The translations under genes and the position numbers were made by a program. A stretch of 64,000 bases of DNA from Piliocolobus tephrosceles (lineage: Eukaryota; Chordata; Mammalia; Primates; Cercopithecidae). The notes below the pieces were generated by a model, which did no database searches, was not told where the DNA came from, and worked only from the letters and a program-made list of their open reading frames with translations. The stretch spans positions 154,219,330 to 154,283,329 of the forward strand of contig NC_045439.1 of NCBI RefSeq assembly GCF_002776525.5, written 5' to 3'. Numbering within the stretch: the first letter of the stretch is position 1; each line of letters begins with the position of its first letter. Below are positions 34,354 through 47,354 of the stretch, one piece after another.

Positions 34354-34651
34354 TTTTTTTTTTTTTGTAAAGAAACTGGGTCTCTCTTTGTTGCTCAGAC
34401 TGGAGTGCAGTAGTGTGAACAGAGCTCACTGCTGCCTTCAGCTGCTGTACTCAAGGGATCCTCCCACCTCAGCCTCCTGAGTAGGTGGGAGTACAGGCGT
34501 GAACCACGACGCCCAACTAATATTTTTGTATTTTGTAGAGATGGTCTCGCTGTCTTGTCCAGGCCAGTCTCAAACTCCTGGGCCCAAGGAGTCCTCCTGC
34601 CTCAGCCACCCAAAGTGCTGGGGTTACAGATGTGAGTCACCACACTTGGCT
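34354..34651 (-). mobile_element. AluJ-like element
   Basis: Diverged copy starting TTTGTAAAGAAACTGGGTC and ending CACACTTGGCT. Confidence 0.85.
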
Positions 34652-34727
34652 ATGGGTGGATTTTAAATACTAGAGTGATTTGATATTTGCCTTTATCCAT
34701 TTAAAAATCACATTAATAAACTCTTCA

Positions 34728-35022
34728 GGCTGGGTGTGGCGGCTCACGCCTGTAATCCCAGCACTTTGGGAGGCCTTGGTGTGTGGATCATGAGGTCAAG
34801 AGATGGAGACCATCCTGGCCAACATGGTGAAACCCTATCTCTACTAAAAATACAAAAGTTAGCTGGGCATGGTGGCACGCACCTGTAGTTCCAGCTACTT
34901 GGGAGGCTGAGGTGGGAGAATCGCTTGAACCTGGGAGGTGGAGGTTGCAGTGAGCTGAGATCACACCACTGCACTCCACCCTGGAGACAGAGTGAGACTC
35001 TGTCTCAAAACAAAAACAAAAC
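34728..35022 (+). mobile_element. AluS-like element
   Basis: Full-length with a (CAAAA)n-type tail. AACTCTTCAGG before and CCAGCTCTTTAG after do not give a clean duplication. Confidence 0.85.
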
Positions 35023-35284
35023 CCAGCTCTTTAGTAGTGTGAAGATTTCCGTTGTTTCTTATTCTTTTTTACTTGTATTTTAATGCCCCATCTCCCCACA
35101 GAACCTTATTTAACAGAATATATTTTCATACTTGAAAATCTTTTAGTGGTTACCATTTCATGTTTTCTGTAATAAATGTTGACTTAAAGAATGTTATGTA
35201 ACTCTACAGGCTTGGGTGCTATTTTTTCTTTTAGACTGAATTAAGCTTACATCGATTAATATATACGGTTATTTTGATTTACAA

Positions 35285-35576
35285 TTTTTTTTTTGAGACG
35301 GAGTCTCGCTCTGTCACCCAGGCTGGAGTGCAGTGGCATAATCTCGGCTCACTGCAATCTCCGCCTCCTGGGTTCAAGCAATTCTCCTGCCTCAGCCTCC
35401 TGAGTAGCTGGGACTACAGGTGCACGCGGCCACGCCTGGCTAATTTTTTGTATTTTAGTAGAGATGGGGTTTCACCGTATTGCTCAGGCTGATTTTGAAC
35501 TCCTGAGCTCAGGCCGTCCGCCTGCCTCTGCCTCGTGAAGTGCTAGGATTGCAGGTGTGAGCCACCGTGTCCAGCC
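35285..35576 (-). mobile_element. AluS-like element
   Basis: Complete minus-strand copy, short tail of 10 T. Several CpG sites are still unmutated. Confidence 0.87.
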
Positions 35577-36293
35577 TTGCAGTTGTTAAACATAAAGGTA
35601 AAACTTCATTGTAAACAAGTCTCATTTTCCCTAATGAGTTTGAGTATCCATGGATGAACATTACTTATTACCTGCATGAGATAGGATTCAGTGTCAATTC
35701 TTTTTGAGAAACATTGTTCACATCAATAGGTAGATGGGAATGTTGGGGCTTTGCCATATCAGTGTCACTCAGTTCATTAAATATCTCTACTTATATGCCA
35801 AAAAATTATTTTTAGAGTATTTTAAGAATCTGTCAAGTGATCACTGTATTAGGTTCTCCATCACTTTGGTTGAAAGCAAAGAATTGGAACTACCTGATTT
35901 GCAAAGTACATTTTACATGTTCTTTAGAATTACACTTCCTCAACATCTATATTTAAAATTGTCCTATTGTTGGGGCTTGGGGAATACAGCCAGATTGAGA
36001 ATGGCTGAGAAGGAGTTGTGCTGTCTTCAGGTGCGTTCTAGGGTAGACTGCTTTTGGGAAAGACCGTGGATCTTGAATATCTGGAAGTTGATTCCCTGAA
36101 AAACATGCTGCTCATATACTCCTTGGAAAATCTTTCTGAACCCCTAGGTATGTGCACACTCTGTTTTGAGGACACATAAGATCATAGCACCTTTGTTTCT
36201 TATAAGGTAAGATGGTTCATTGCATGAATTCATTCAGAGCTTTTTTGCTTTCTGGCTATCCATCATTTGCAGAATATGGTTTCCAGGTTTTGT

Positions 36294-36620
36294 CGTTTTT
36301 TTCTTTTTCTTTTTCTTTTTCTTTTTTTTTTTTTGAGACGGAGTCTCACTCTGTCACCCAGGCTGGAGTGCAGTGGCACGATCTCAGCTCACTGCAAGCT
36401 CCACCTACCGGGCTCACGCCATTCTCCTGCCTCAGTCTCCCGAGTAGCTGGGACTACAGATGCCCGCCATTGCGTCCGGCTCATTTTTTTTTCTGTATTT
36501 TTAATAGAGACGGGGTTTTACCATGTTAGCCAGGATGGTCTGGATCTCCTGACCTTGTGATCCGCCCGCCTCGGCCTCCCAAAGTGCTGGGATTACAGGC
36601 GTGAGCCATTGCGCCCGGCC
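36294..36620 (-). mobile_element. (CTTTTT)n and AluY-like element
   Basis: A TTTTTC-type simple repeat forms the tail, then a complete AluY-like copy ends ATTGCGCCCGGCC. TTTTGTCGTT / TTTTGTCATT flank it. Confidence 0.88.
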
Positions 36621-37062
36621 ACTTTTGTCATTCTTAATAGTGTTACTGCCTTTGTTTTAAACCGCTGCTAGGATGGGAATAGCTCGCTCATAAATCAATA
36701 CCACTGGCGTATGTTTTCTGGAAGAGTAGGTACTAAGTCATTGTTGGTTTTCTCATTTTTTTTTTTTCAGAAAAAGCAGTGATTACTTTTTACAGCACTG
36801 GGCAAGTGACCTCGAGAGAGGTTCTGTAGGTCATTTGATCCTAACCACACCATAGCATGACTTAACTAGCCTTTTTCTAGAAATTAAGTGGTTGCAAAGG
36901 TGTTTTCTATTCAAATGTCACTATTTCCTGATGCACTTTGAAGTATCAAAGGGAGCAATAAAGACCATAGTGACACATAATAATTTCTATTTTATAGAAG
37001 CTACTGACTAACTTACTATGGCACTGGATTCTCTTTGAATTTTTTTTTTCTTTTGTTAGAAG

Positions 37063-37112
<50 letters not shown>

Positions 37113-37637
37113 TGAGGTGCCAGGAATAAATACTTTAATACTTTTTCTCTTGGATGGAAATAATTAACAGCTTTGTTAGTCTGAAAATTTCTATAAAGGT
37201 GTCATGGGGCAGTGCATGGATAATGGTTATGGATAATATTTCACTTTTGAGTGGGTTTTGTCAAAGGATGCTGAAAAGAAATACTAACTGATGTGTGTGT
37301 TTTACCTTGGTGCTGCTAGGATGCTGTTGTTATAATTTGACCAGCCTGATTTTGTAAGCCTTAAATTGCTTAAAAGACAATTCCTGTGAAGAACAACACT
37401 GCCAAGGATGCTGTTTCCTACCACCCATATCACATCATTGGTGTGTGTGCAAATAGAGCAACAATCAAAAAATATATAGGAGATTGATAGAATGCATTTC
37501 CTGTTGTAAAAACTTAATTCTACCTTTGAGTCCTCCTGCCTTTAAGGACTGATACAAATCTGTCTGATCCATATATCTTTAGTACCAAGTCAAACTTACA
37601 TTGAGGTATAGCAAACATTTTAATATTAATCTAAGCA
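36621..37637. other. AVEN intron 1, unique sequence with (GT)n
   Basis: No gene seen. A (GT)n run of about 18 units lies at 37066-37103, ending in TATGTGTATG. Confidence 0.5.
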
Positions 37638-37930
37638 GGCCGGGCGTGGTGGCTCATGCCCATAATCTCAGTACTTTGGGAGACCAAGGCGGGCAGATCA
37701 CCTGAGGTCAGGAGTTCGAGAGCAGCCTCACCAATATGATGAAACCCTGTCACTATTAGAAATACAAAAATTAGCTAGGCCTGGTGGCAGGCGCCTGTAA
37801 TCCTAGCTACTCGGGAGGCTGAGACAGGAGAATCACTTGAACCCAGGAGGTGGAGGTTGCAGTGAGCCGAGATGGCACCATTGCACTCCAGCCTAGGCAA
37901 CAAGAGCAAAACTCTGTCTCAAAAAGACAA
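37638..37930 (+). mobile_element. AluS-like element
   Basis: Flanked by ATTAATCTAAGCA (37625-37637) and ATTAACCTAAGCA (37931-37943). Confidence 0.9.
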
Positions 37931-38183
37931 ATTAACCTAAGCAAAGCATAATTGGGATAATAGGCTGTTACAAAAAATCTCATATGTATTCTTTTGGATT
38001 ATCATTATCAGTGTTGTGATTCTTATATTTCTGTATTTAACTGTGTCAGGTTACTGACATCGAGAGTTTGTTAGTAGATGTATATTCTGTGAAACAAATA
38101 CAGTTATCTATTTTGGATTTCTATAATTTCTGGCTTGAAAGGACCATTCACAGTTACATTTGGGGAAAATTAAAAAATATTTA

Positions 38184-38770
38184 GGCCAGGTATAGTGGCT
38201 TATACCTGTAATCCCAGCACTTTGGGAGGGTGAGGTGGGAGGATTGCTTAAGGCCAGGAGTTCAAGACCAGCCTGGGCAACAAAGCAAGATCCCTGTCAA
38301 CAACAACAACAAAAAATTTAACCAGGCATGGTGGTGCACGCCTGTATTCCCACCTACTCAGGAGGCCGAGGCAGGAAGATTTTTAACCCAGGAGTTGGAG
38401 GTTGCAGTGAGCTATGATCACACCACTGCTCTCCAGCCTGGGTGACAGCTGAGACTGTCTCAACAAAATCCCCCAAGCCAGGCCGGGCATGGTGGCTCAT
38501 GCCTGTAATCCCAGCATTTTGGGAGGCTGAGGCAGGCGGATCACGAGGTCAGCCTAACACGGTGAAACCTCATCTCTACTAAAAATACAAAAAAATTAGC
38601 CGGGCGAGGTGGCGGGCACCTATAGTCCCAGCTCGGGAGGCTGAGGCAGGAGAATGATGTGAACCCGGGAGGCGGAGCTTGCAGTGAGGCGAGATCACGC
38701 CACTGTACTCCAGCCTGGGTGACACAGAGCGAGACTCTGTCTCAAAACAAAACAAAACGAAAGAAAAAAA
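38184..38770 (+). mobile_element. Two tandem Alus in the same orientation
   Basis: An old copy (38184-38470) is followed by a younger AluY-like copy (38481-38770). The younger one lacks part of its first arm after GAGGTCAG and part of the linker before GGGAGGCTGAGG. Confidence 0.85.
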
Positions 38771-38847
38771 CCCCCAAAACCTAGTATTCTCAAAGAGTTT
38801 CATGCAATGTGAATTTTATTTACATAGTGGATTTGGAATTCATAGTT

Positions 38848-39135
38848 CTTTTTTTGAGATGAAGTCTCACTCTGTCACCCAGCTGGAGTGCAGTGGCGCG
38901 ATCTTAGCTCCCTGCAACCTCTGCCTCCCGGGTTCAAGAGATTCTCCTGCCTCAGCCTCCTGAGTAGCTGGGATTATAGACATGTGCCACCATGCCTGGC
39001 TAATTTTTGTAGTTTTAGTAGAGATGGGGTTGTACCATGTTGGCCAGGCTGGTCTCGAACTCCTGACCTCAAGTGATCTGCCTGCCTCGGCCTCCCAAAG
39101 TGCTGGGATTACAGGTGTGAGCCACCATGCCCAGT
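38848..39135 (-). mobile_element. AluS-like element
   Basis: Flanked by GGAATTCATAGTTCT and GGAATTTATAGTTCT. Confidence 0.9.
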
Positions 39136-39301
39136 TGGGAATTTATAGTTCTATTGTGAATCTAGAGTTCACATTCTTGTGAGCTGGCTTCATGATATTG
39201 AGGACTAGAATGTTTCAACATCATTTTTTCCTTTTACTACAAGGTTGATAATAAAATAGAGTGTCTCTGTTCAATATTTGGGCTAATTAAAGATTAGTCT
39301 T

Positions 39302-39612
39302 GGCCGGGCGCGTTGGCTCAAGCCTGTAATCCCAGCACTTTGGGAGGCCGAGACGGGCGGATCACGAGGTCGGGAGATCGAGACCATCCTGGCTAACACG
39401 GTGAAACCCCGTCTCTACTAAAAAAAATACAAAAACTAGCCGGGCGAGGTGGTGGGCGCCTGTAGTCCCAGCTCCTCGGGAGGCTGAGGCAGGAGAATGG
39501 CGTGAACCCGGGAGGCGGAGCTTGCAGTGAGCTGAGATCCGGCCACTGCACTACAGCCCGGGCGACAGAGCGAGACTCCGTCTCAAAAAAAAAAAAAAAA
39601 AAAAAAAAAAAA
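39302..39612 (+). mobile_element. Young Alu, AluYRa-like, long A tail
   Basis: Perfect 14-base duplication TAAAGATTAGTCTT at 39288-39301 and 39613-39626, and a tail of about 27 A. Nearly free of CpG decay, so among the youngest here. Confidence 0.93.
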
Positions 39613-39889
39613 TAAAGATTAGTCTTATATTATTGAAGAAGTCTGAATCCCTGTTACAGATACATTACACTTCAAGTCCTTCCGAGGAAGTGATGAGTTT
39701 TCTGGGAGCAAACCTTGTTGAAAAAATGAGTATTGTTCTAAAGACAAAGCTTGGCTTCCTGTTTTCCCTTAGCGTTCTTCACTCCATTCCCAAGTATTGT
39801 GTTTTGTTTTGCTGCTTCTTTTCTATTTAAACTCAGTAATACTATGAATATGTAAACAACTCCTAAAGTTTAAAAATCATTTCCTTTTC

Positions 39890-40021
39890 AATTTTTTTTT
39901 TTTGTAGAAACAGGGTCTGCCTATGTTGCCCAGGCTGGTCTTGAACTCCTGGACTCAAGTGATCCTCCTGCCTCAGCCTGTCAAAGTGCTGGGATTACAG
40001 ACGTGAACCACCATGCCCAGT
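39890..40021 (-). mobile_element. Alu right-monomer fragment
   Basis: Only the right-arm end remains, from a short poly-T to CACCATGCCCAGTT. Confidence 0.75.
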
Positions 40022-40024
40022 TCC

Positions 40025-41128
40025 TAAAACAGTTTTTTAAAAAAAAATTTAATTTTTTCCTTAATATTTGATGTAGATTCTTTTCTCATAAAACTGGGAA
40101 GATGTCATAAGACTTTTAAGTAAAAACAAAATGACAGTATGTGAAAATTATAAGGTATATGTATGCATTTAAAACTCTCAAAAGGGTAGAAGAATAATGT
40201 CAAACTGTTAATCTGTGTTTGGAGTAGGGAAAATAGAGGGATTATGTAGAACTTTGTCTTTCCTTCATTCATATTTTTTACTGTTGTGTATTATCAGAAG
40301 CATAGACATATTCCGATTTGAAAAGATGATTCTACAAACATTGTTGTTATAAAAGTAGGGAAGACGGTAGGCAAGACAATGCACATAAAAACCGTCGGGA
40401 TGATCTCTGGGTGGTGAGATTATGTGGTGTCATGTGTGGTAAGTGTAAACGGGGGCTTTGTGGGGCAAGATGATCACTTGAGTTTGGACAGGTTCACTGC
40501 CTTTTTCTCCTTCCTCTGCTTTCCACGCGCGTGCGCGCCACACACACACACACACACACACAACCAAACCAAAAAAACACACACAATTTTTTTTTCTTCT
40601 GAACCTTTGAGTGGTGGATATGATGCCCTTTTACCCCTAAACACTTCAATGTGTATTTCCTAAAAGCGAAAAAATCTTTTATAACCATTGCACAATTATC
40701 AAAATCAGGACATTCACATTACTACAATTCTATGTAACCTTACAGAGGTTTCACCAGATGACCCAATAACGTCCTTTATTAGGCTTCGAATCTTGAGCAA
40801 TGACATATAGATGAAAGGACACGTAAGAGAGTCTTCACTGTGGCAGTTACCGTGCCATCCTAACCACTCTAATCTACGTCTCTGATTGTTCCTGTGGCTG
40901 GGTTCTCAGCTACCTGCTTCCTGCTTGTTTTTTATTCAGCCTATTTCTCTAAACTTCTTGTCGATTTTATAAGCTACTAGAAATTCTTTTAGTGAATTCC
41001 TTTTCTACCTAAATTAGCCAGAGTTGGTTTCTATAGTTTGCAACCAAGACTGTAGTAAATTACATTTCCCTCCCACACTTCACATTTCAGAATCTTATTC
41101 ATTTTCACATGCTCACCTCAAATGCCCC
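40025..41128. other. AVEN intron 1, mixed unique and old L1-like sequence
   Basis: A (CA)n run lies at 40540-40562, beside CGCGCGTGCGCGC, a potential Z-DNA site. Around 40690-41125 the text resembles L1M-type 3' UTR, low confidence. Confidence 0.4.
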
Positions 41129-41129
41129 C

Positions 41130-42242
41130 CCCTTTTTTTTTTTTTTTTTGAGATGGAGTCTCACTCCGTCTCCCAGGCTGGAGTGCAGTGGTGCGATCTC
41201 TGCTCATTGCATCCTCTGCCTCCTGGGCTCAAACGATTCTCCTATCTCAGCCTCCCAAGTAGCTGGATTACAGGCTCCTACCACCACGCCCAGGTAATTT
41301 TTGTATTTTTAGTAGAGACAGGGTTTCACCACGTTGGCTGGACCGGCCTCAAAATCCTGACCTCAGGGAATCCACCTGCCTCGGCCTCCCAAAGTGCTAG
41401 GATTACAGGCATAAGCCACAGCGCCTAGCCTTGCTACCTTTTTTTTTTGGAGCCGGAGTCTTGCCTGTCGCCCAGGCTGGAGTGCAATGGCACGATCTCG
41501 ACTCATTGCAACCTCCACCTCCTGGGTTCAAGCGATTCTCCTGCCTCAGCCTCCCAAGTAGCTGGGATTACAGGCACCCGCCACCATGCCTGGCTAATTT
41601 TTGTATTTTTATTTTTTTTTAGTAGAGACGGGGTTTCACCATGTTGGTCAGGCTGGTCTTGAACTCCTGACCTCATGATCTGCCCGCCTCGGCCTCCCAA
41701 AGTGCTGGGATTACAGGTGTGAGCCACTGCGCCTTGGCCTTCCTTTTTATTTATAGTAATTTGTAGTTTTAATTTGATAGTTTTCTTTTAATGAATATTC
41801 TGTGGGCAAAGTGCTTCTTTTTTTTTTGGAGACAGGGTCTCACTCTGTTGCCCAGGCTGGAGGGCAGTGGTGCAATCTTGGCTCACTGCAACCTCTCCCT
41901 CCTGGGTTCAAGCGATTCTCGTGCTTCAGCCACCTGACTAGCTGGGATTACAGGCACGTGCCACCACATCTGGCTAATTTTTGTATTTTTTGTGGAGACA
42001 AGGTTTTGCCATGTTGCCCAGGTTGGTCTTGAATCCCTGAGCTCAAGTCATCTGCCCGCTTCAGCCTCATGAGTAGCTGGGACCACAGGTGTGTGCTACC
42101 ATGGCCTGATCTTTTTTTTTTTTTGTATGTAGAGACAGTTTGCCTATGTTGCCCAGGTTGGTCTCAGACTCCTGAGCCTAACCCTCCTGCTTCAGCCTCC
42201 CAAAGTGTTGGGATTACAGGTGTGAGCCACTGTGCCTGGTCC
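41130..42242 (-). mobile_element. Cluster of four minus-strand Alus
   Basis: 41130-41431 and 41441-41740 are full AluS-like copies almost back to back. 41817-42067 lacks its 5' terminal part and runs into a remnant whose right arm is 42110-42242 behind a T run. All share the orientation antisense to AVEN. Confidence 0.85.
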
Positions 42243-42593
42243 GTTTTTAGTTTTCTGTCACATATAATGAATATTGACTGCTGTCTCTCTAACCACAAGA
42301 AAATAGGTTTTTGGGTTTTTCTCTTACAGTGGTTAATGTGAAGATTTCAGATGAACTTTGTGGCTAACTAAGATCACCTGAGCATCCCTGGCGTGACTTG
42401 CTGAGCCTGCTCTCTGCTGTAGTTTACTTAGAATTCTTGTAGTTCCTGATCTTTTGATCCTCTTGTTTACTTCACACTTATTGATAACTTTTTTCCTTTC
42501 CTTTAATTTGCATGTGGTAAATATATCACTTTGATGTTGGGGTAAAAGGGCTTTCCTCCTAAAAGCGGGAGAGTTCTCTAGGCAGGGTATTAG

Positions 42594-43101
42594 TTTTTAT
42601 TGCTGCTGTGATAAATTACCACAAATGTAGTGGCTTAAAACATACAAGTTTATTCCAGTTCTGGAGTTTAAGAGTCCAAAACGGGTCTCACAGGGTAAAA
42701 TCAAGGCGTCTGCCGGGCTGAGTTCCTTTCTGGAGGACGCTGCGAGCATCTGCTTCCTTTCCTTTTCAGCTTCTAGAGGCTGCCCAATTCCTTGGCTCTT
42801 GGCCCCTTCCTCCGCCTTCAGAGCCAGAAACATTGCATGCCTCGGACCTTACTTCTTTGGTCACATCCCTTTCCCTTTCTCTCCTCTTCTGCCTCCCTCT
42901 TTCGCTTTTAAGGACTCTTGGGATTCCCTGGGCCCACCTGTGTAATCCGGCATAGTCTCCCTATTTTAATGTCAGCTGATTAGCAACCTTGATTCCTATC
43001 TGCAATTTTAATTCCAGTTTGCTCTGCAGTCTCACATATTCATACTCGGGGGATGAGGACATGGACATCTTTGAGGCACCTGGAATTCTGCCTATCACAG
43101 G
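42594..43101 (-). repeat. MLT1-like MaLR LTR relic
   Basis: Begins GTATTAGTTTTTATTGCTGC and ends ATTCTGCCTATCACAG, the reverse of a MaLR LTR end and start, with TTAAGAGTCCAAAACGGG and TTTTAAGGACTCTTGGGATT between. A solitary LTR without viral genes. Confidence 0.6.
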
Positions 43102-43822
43102 TAGAAGTTGATATCTTTAATAAAGCAGTAAAAAAAGGTACAAGTGAACTTTGGTTTGAAAATTTTTAGAGTTCTTATCTTTTAGCCTGTATTTTTCTGG
43201 AGGAGTCATGCCCTGTGTTTCTCAACCTTTTAAACCCATGTCTTCTTTTGAAAAACAAGAATCACATTCTATGGTCAATAATAAACATATTCATTTTCCC
43301 CCGTAAAATATTCACATAAACAGCCCCCCAACCCTCCGCCCAAGTGTCTGAACTAAATAAGGTTTATCACACCTGTATTTAGCCTACAACTGGACCATCG
43401 TTTTTGACTTATGGATTCTTTTAAGCTCTGGGATATAGCATTCACACTTTTATTCAGACTTAAAATCTGTGTAATATTTGCTTTATTTTTATCACCAAAC
43501 CCACTTCCCCCATAATAGTGATTATTTCTATTGTTATCGTGAACTTATTTAAAGAGGCAACAAATATTTTCTGGATGTGCCCATATACTTAAGAGGTAGG
43601 TAGGCTGCAGCTGGTGCTCGTTCAGCAAAAGTAAAAGGCCCAGCATCTCAATTGTGTACTTGACTAGAAGCTAATTTTTGTCTCATTGTTGTAACAGCTG
43701 AAGCAACTCATAGCAATAGGATAAGATGATTGATTTTATAAGATCTGTGGTTTCAGAGCATGTATCCCGCAGGGCACACACACTCTTTCTCTCTCCATAT
43801 ATATAAAATATATATATTTATT

Positions 43823-44159
43823 AAGCTTTACAGACTTTTGAAAAATTTTTTATTTTTTTTGAGACGGAGTCTGGCTCTGTCGCCCAGGCTGGAGTGCAGT
43901 GGCCGGATCTCAGCTCACTGCAAGCTCCACCTTCCGGGTTTACACCATTCTCCTGCCTCTGCCTCCCAAGTAGCTGGGACTACAGGCGCCCGCCTCGTTG
44001 CCCGGCTAGTTTTTTGTATTTTTTAGTAGAGACGGGGTTTCACCGTATTTGCCAAGATGGTCTTGATCTCTTGACCTTGTGGTTTGCCCGTCTCGGCCTC
44101 CCAAAGTGCTGGGATTACAAGCTTGAGCCACCGCACCCGGCCAAGCTTTACAGACTTTT
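43823..44159 (-). mobile_element. Young Alu, AluYRa-like, with target duplication
   Basis: The element is at about 43847-44142. AAGCTTTACAGACTTTT (17 bases, perfect) occurs at 43823-43839 and 44143-44159. GTGGCCGGATCTCAGC is the reverse of the AluYRa marker. Confidence 0.92.
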
Positions 44160-44880
44160 AAGAACATTTTTAGATTGACAAAAAAATTGAGAGACTAGTC
44201 TAGAAAGTTCCCAATTACTCTGTACCCAGTTTTCCCTGTTATTAGCATCTCACATTAGTATGCCACATGTATTACAATTAATGAACCAATGTCGATATAT
44301 GATTATTAAACAAAGTCCACACTTCATTCAGGTTTCCTTAGACTTTACCTAACGTCCATCATTTCTCTCTTTCAGGATCAAAGTATACTACATTACATGT
44401 AGTTGTCACGTCTCTCAGACTTTCCTTGTTTTTGGTGACCTTGATGTTTTGAGGAGTACTGGTCAGGTATATTGTAGGATGCGCCTCCATTCACACACTG
44501 TCAACATGCGTTATTGCTGTTGATGTAAACCTTGATCCCCTGCATAAAGTAGTTATTTGTCAGGTTTCTGCACTGTAAAGTTACTTGTTGCCTGCACCCT
44601 GCCCCGCTTTCTACGTGGCACCCTTTGGAAGGAAGTCACTGGGTAGCACCTTCCTTGAGGGTGGAGTGTCTATATAAATTATTTGTAATTCTATATGAGA
44701 GATTTGTCTACCTCATTTATGTATTTACTCGATCATTTTTACTAGTATGGACTCATGGATATTTATTTCATACTGTGTGCTCCAACCCAATACTACTTTT
44801 TGTTACTGCTCCAGTTCATTCCAGCTTTGGCCATTGGGAGCGCCTTCGGTTGGCTCCTGTGCTCCTTTGACATACCTTCA
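44143..44880. repeat. Old L1-type 3' UTR-like dispersed repeat
   Basis: Phrases such as CATTAGTATGCCACATGTAT, TTTTGAGGAGTACTGGTCAGG and GGACTCATGGATATTTAT belong to a common old mammalian LINE-derived repeat. Family and orientation are not certain. Confidence 0.5.
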
Positions 44881-44886
44881 TTCAAG

Positions 44887-44908
44887 TGTGTGTGTGTGTG
44901 TGTGTGTG
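44887..44908 (+). repeat. (GT)n microsatellite
   Basis: Eleven GT units, 35 bases before a partial Alu. Confidence 0.9.
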
Positions 44909-44943
44909 TTTGGAGAGGTATGAGGACATACATAAAAATAAGA

Positions 44944-45098
44944 TTAGCTGGGCATGGTGGTGCATGCCTGTAATCCCAGCTACCTGGGAGGCTGAGGCAG
45001 GAGGATTGCTTGAGCCCAGGAGTGTGAGGCTACAGTGAGAGATGACTGTGCCACTGTACTCCAGCCTGGGTGACAGAGCAAGATCCTGTCTCTAAGAT
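44944..45098 (+). mobile_element. Alu right-half fragment
   Basis: Begins within the left arm at AGCTGGGCATGG and runs to AAGATCCTGTCTC, then an (ATAA)-rich tail. Confidence 0.75.
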
Positions 45099-45294
45099 AA
45101 ATAAATGCATGCATACATTTTGATTTCACTTTGTATTGATTTCTCTTTGATCTGTTAGAACTGAGGATGAAGTAGATTTCAACATTAGGCTTTGCTCTGA
45201 ATTTGAAAGTAATTTTTTTTGGTTGAGATCGAGGATGAGGAAGATGGTCAGATTAAACCTTGCCTGTTTTGTGTCTCTGTAGATCTGCCTTCCC

Positions 45295-46150
45295 ATCGCA
45301 TTTAGAATAAAACCCAAATTCCTTACCAGGCCATATAAGGCCCTTCATGATCTGACTCCTGCTTGTCTCTTAGACCTCATGACTTCTCTCTTTCCTCCTC
45401 CTTCAGGCCAGTGTATCCATAATACTGGCTTTGTTTCTGATGCTTCCGTGTGGCAGGATTGTTCTCTCCTGAGGATCTGAGAACTTGCTGTCAGGAATGT
45501 TCCGCTTTTCTACTCCTAGATCTTGGCGTGGCTTGCTTCCTTATTCCTTCTAGTTCTCTGCTTAAATATCAGTTGGCAGAGGTTTCTTTTCTGTTTTCTT
45601 TTCTTTTTTTTTTTTTTTTTTGAGAGGGGGTCTTGCTCTGTCACCCAGCCTGGAGTGATTTCGGCTCACTGTAACCTCTGCCTCCCAGGCTGAAGCGATC
45701 CTCCCACCTCAGCCTCCCGAGCGGCTGGGACCACAGGTGCGCACCAGCCCTCCTGGCTAATTTTTTTGTGTTTTTGTACAGACGGCGTTTGGCCATGTTG
45801 CCCAGGCTGCTGAGTAGGAGATCTGCCTGCCTCGGCCTCTCGAAATGCCGGGATTATAGGTGTAAGCCACCGCGCCCGGCCTTCAGAGGTTTCTTCACAG
45901 AGGTTGCCCCCATCGCTCTTCATCTCATACCTACTTTATTTTGATACCATTTATCACTCCCTGAAGTTATTGTGTCTTATGTATTTATACTAGCATTATA
46001 AATTATTCATTTTTTGTTGTTTGACTCCTCTGGTGGAATGCAAACTTCATGGCTGCTTGGACTCGGTCTCGTTCACTGCTGTATTCCATGCACATTGACT
46101 AATGCCTGGCATAGTATCAGCTCTCTGTAGATATTTGCTATGTAATGGAA
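45295..46150 (+). repeat. L2 LINE split by an Alu
   Basis: TTTAGAATAAAACCCAAATTCC, AAGGCCCTTCATGATCTG and, after the Alu, TGATACCATTTATCACTCCC and GCCTGGCATAGTATC continue one L2 3' region. Confidence 0.7.
45577..45895 (-). mobile_element. AluS/J-like element nested in L2
   Basis: CAGAGGTTTCTT at 45577-45588 and 45884-45895 is the target duplication and is L2 sequence. The element lies at about 45599-45883 and has a small deletion in its first arm. Confidence 0.87.
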
Positions 46151-47040
46151 TAATGGATTTTGTGTTTAAGCAGGGGACTACTTCCAACATTCTGGAAACA
46201 TTCACATTTATTTTCTGGTAGCAGGTTTTATGCTTTTCCTGTTACAATTAAAACCAGTGAAGGGAAAAGGGGTTTAGCTTCCATCTGAAATAAAATCCAC
46301 TGTCTGGGCTCCTCTCTGGTTAGAGTCCTCTATTTTGCCATCAGTTAAAAAAAAGCCAGAATGAGTTTAAATTTCCCTGGCCAAAAAAGTGGCATCTGTC
46401 AGACTTTCTAACGTGTGTTTTCTTTCTTTGATGCCCTTCACAACCTGAAGGCATATAGATTAGGTCTTTTTAGTTGCTAGCAGCACACAGTAAGCAGCTG
46501 TTTACACTTAATATTTAACTGCCCACCTGGCCTTTGAAGCCTGGTGTGATTGAAGGGATGGCAAGCGACAGAGCCTTACAGAATGGGGCAAGAATAGGAC
46601 AGTGTTCCAGAGGTCAGAGAGTGTTTTTGTTTTCTTCCATCTTTTGTTAGAGTCTGAAATAAATGGTGACACCTAAGAGGAGTTTAAGAAATTGTGCACC
46701 AAATCTCAGGTTTTACAAGAATGAATGACCAGGCTTTCTCTACCCTGACAGCATCGTCAAGAGGAAGGTGAGAGGTGGGCTGGGCCTGAGCTCTGGTATG
46801 TGTCGGTTATCATTATGTGATGCGGCCAAGAGAGACGCTGCCGCAACAATTATTACTTAGATTACTAGGGAGCACTTGGCCAAGATGAGGTTAGTCCACT
46901 GCAGCCTATTTCTCTTGCTGATGGCAACCAAACTCAGTGGGCAGATTACCTGAGGACTCAGAAAAATAAAGAAAAGCTGGCAGATCGTGAAGTGGAAGCC
47001 TGGAGAAGCAACCTGAGTGGGGGATGAGAGGGGTAAGTTT
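46151..47040. other. AVEN intron 1, nothing recognised
   Basis: Unique sequence without repeats or coding signal that I can support. Confidence 0.45.
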
Positions 47041-47354
47041 CTCATTGTTCTTTCCCTTTTCTTTTTTGAGACCGAGTCTCACTCTGTCGCCAGGTTGGAG
47101 TGCAGTGGTGCGATCTCAGTTCACTGCAGCCTCCTCCTGGATTCAAGCAATTCTGCCTCATCCTCCTGAGAAGCTGGGATTACAGGCGCATGCCACCACG
47201 CCAGTCTAATTTTTGTATATTTAGTAGAGACGGGGTTTCACCATGTTGGCCAGGCTGGTCTTGAACTCCTGACCTCGTGATCCACCCGCCTCGGCCTCCC
47301 AAAGTGGTGAGGTTACAGGCATGAGCCACCTGCGTGGCCTCATTGTTCTTTTCT
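47041..47354 (-). mobile_element. AluS-like element with target duplication
   Basis: CTCATTGTTCTTTCC (47041) and CTCATTGTTCTTTTC (47340) flank the copy. Small deletions lie in the first arm. Confidence 0.87.
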
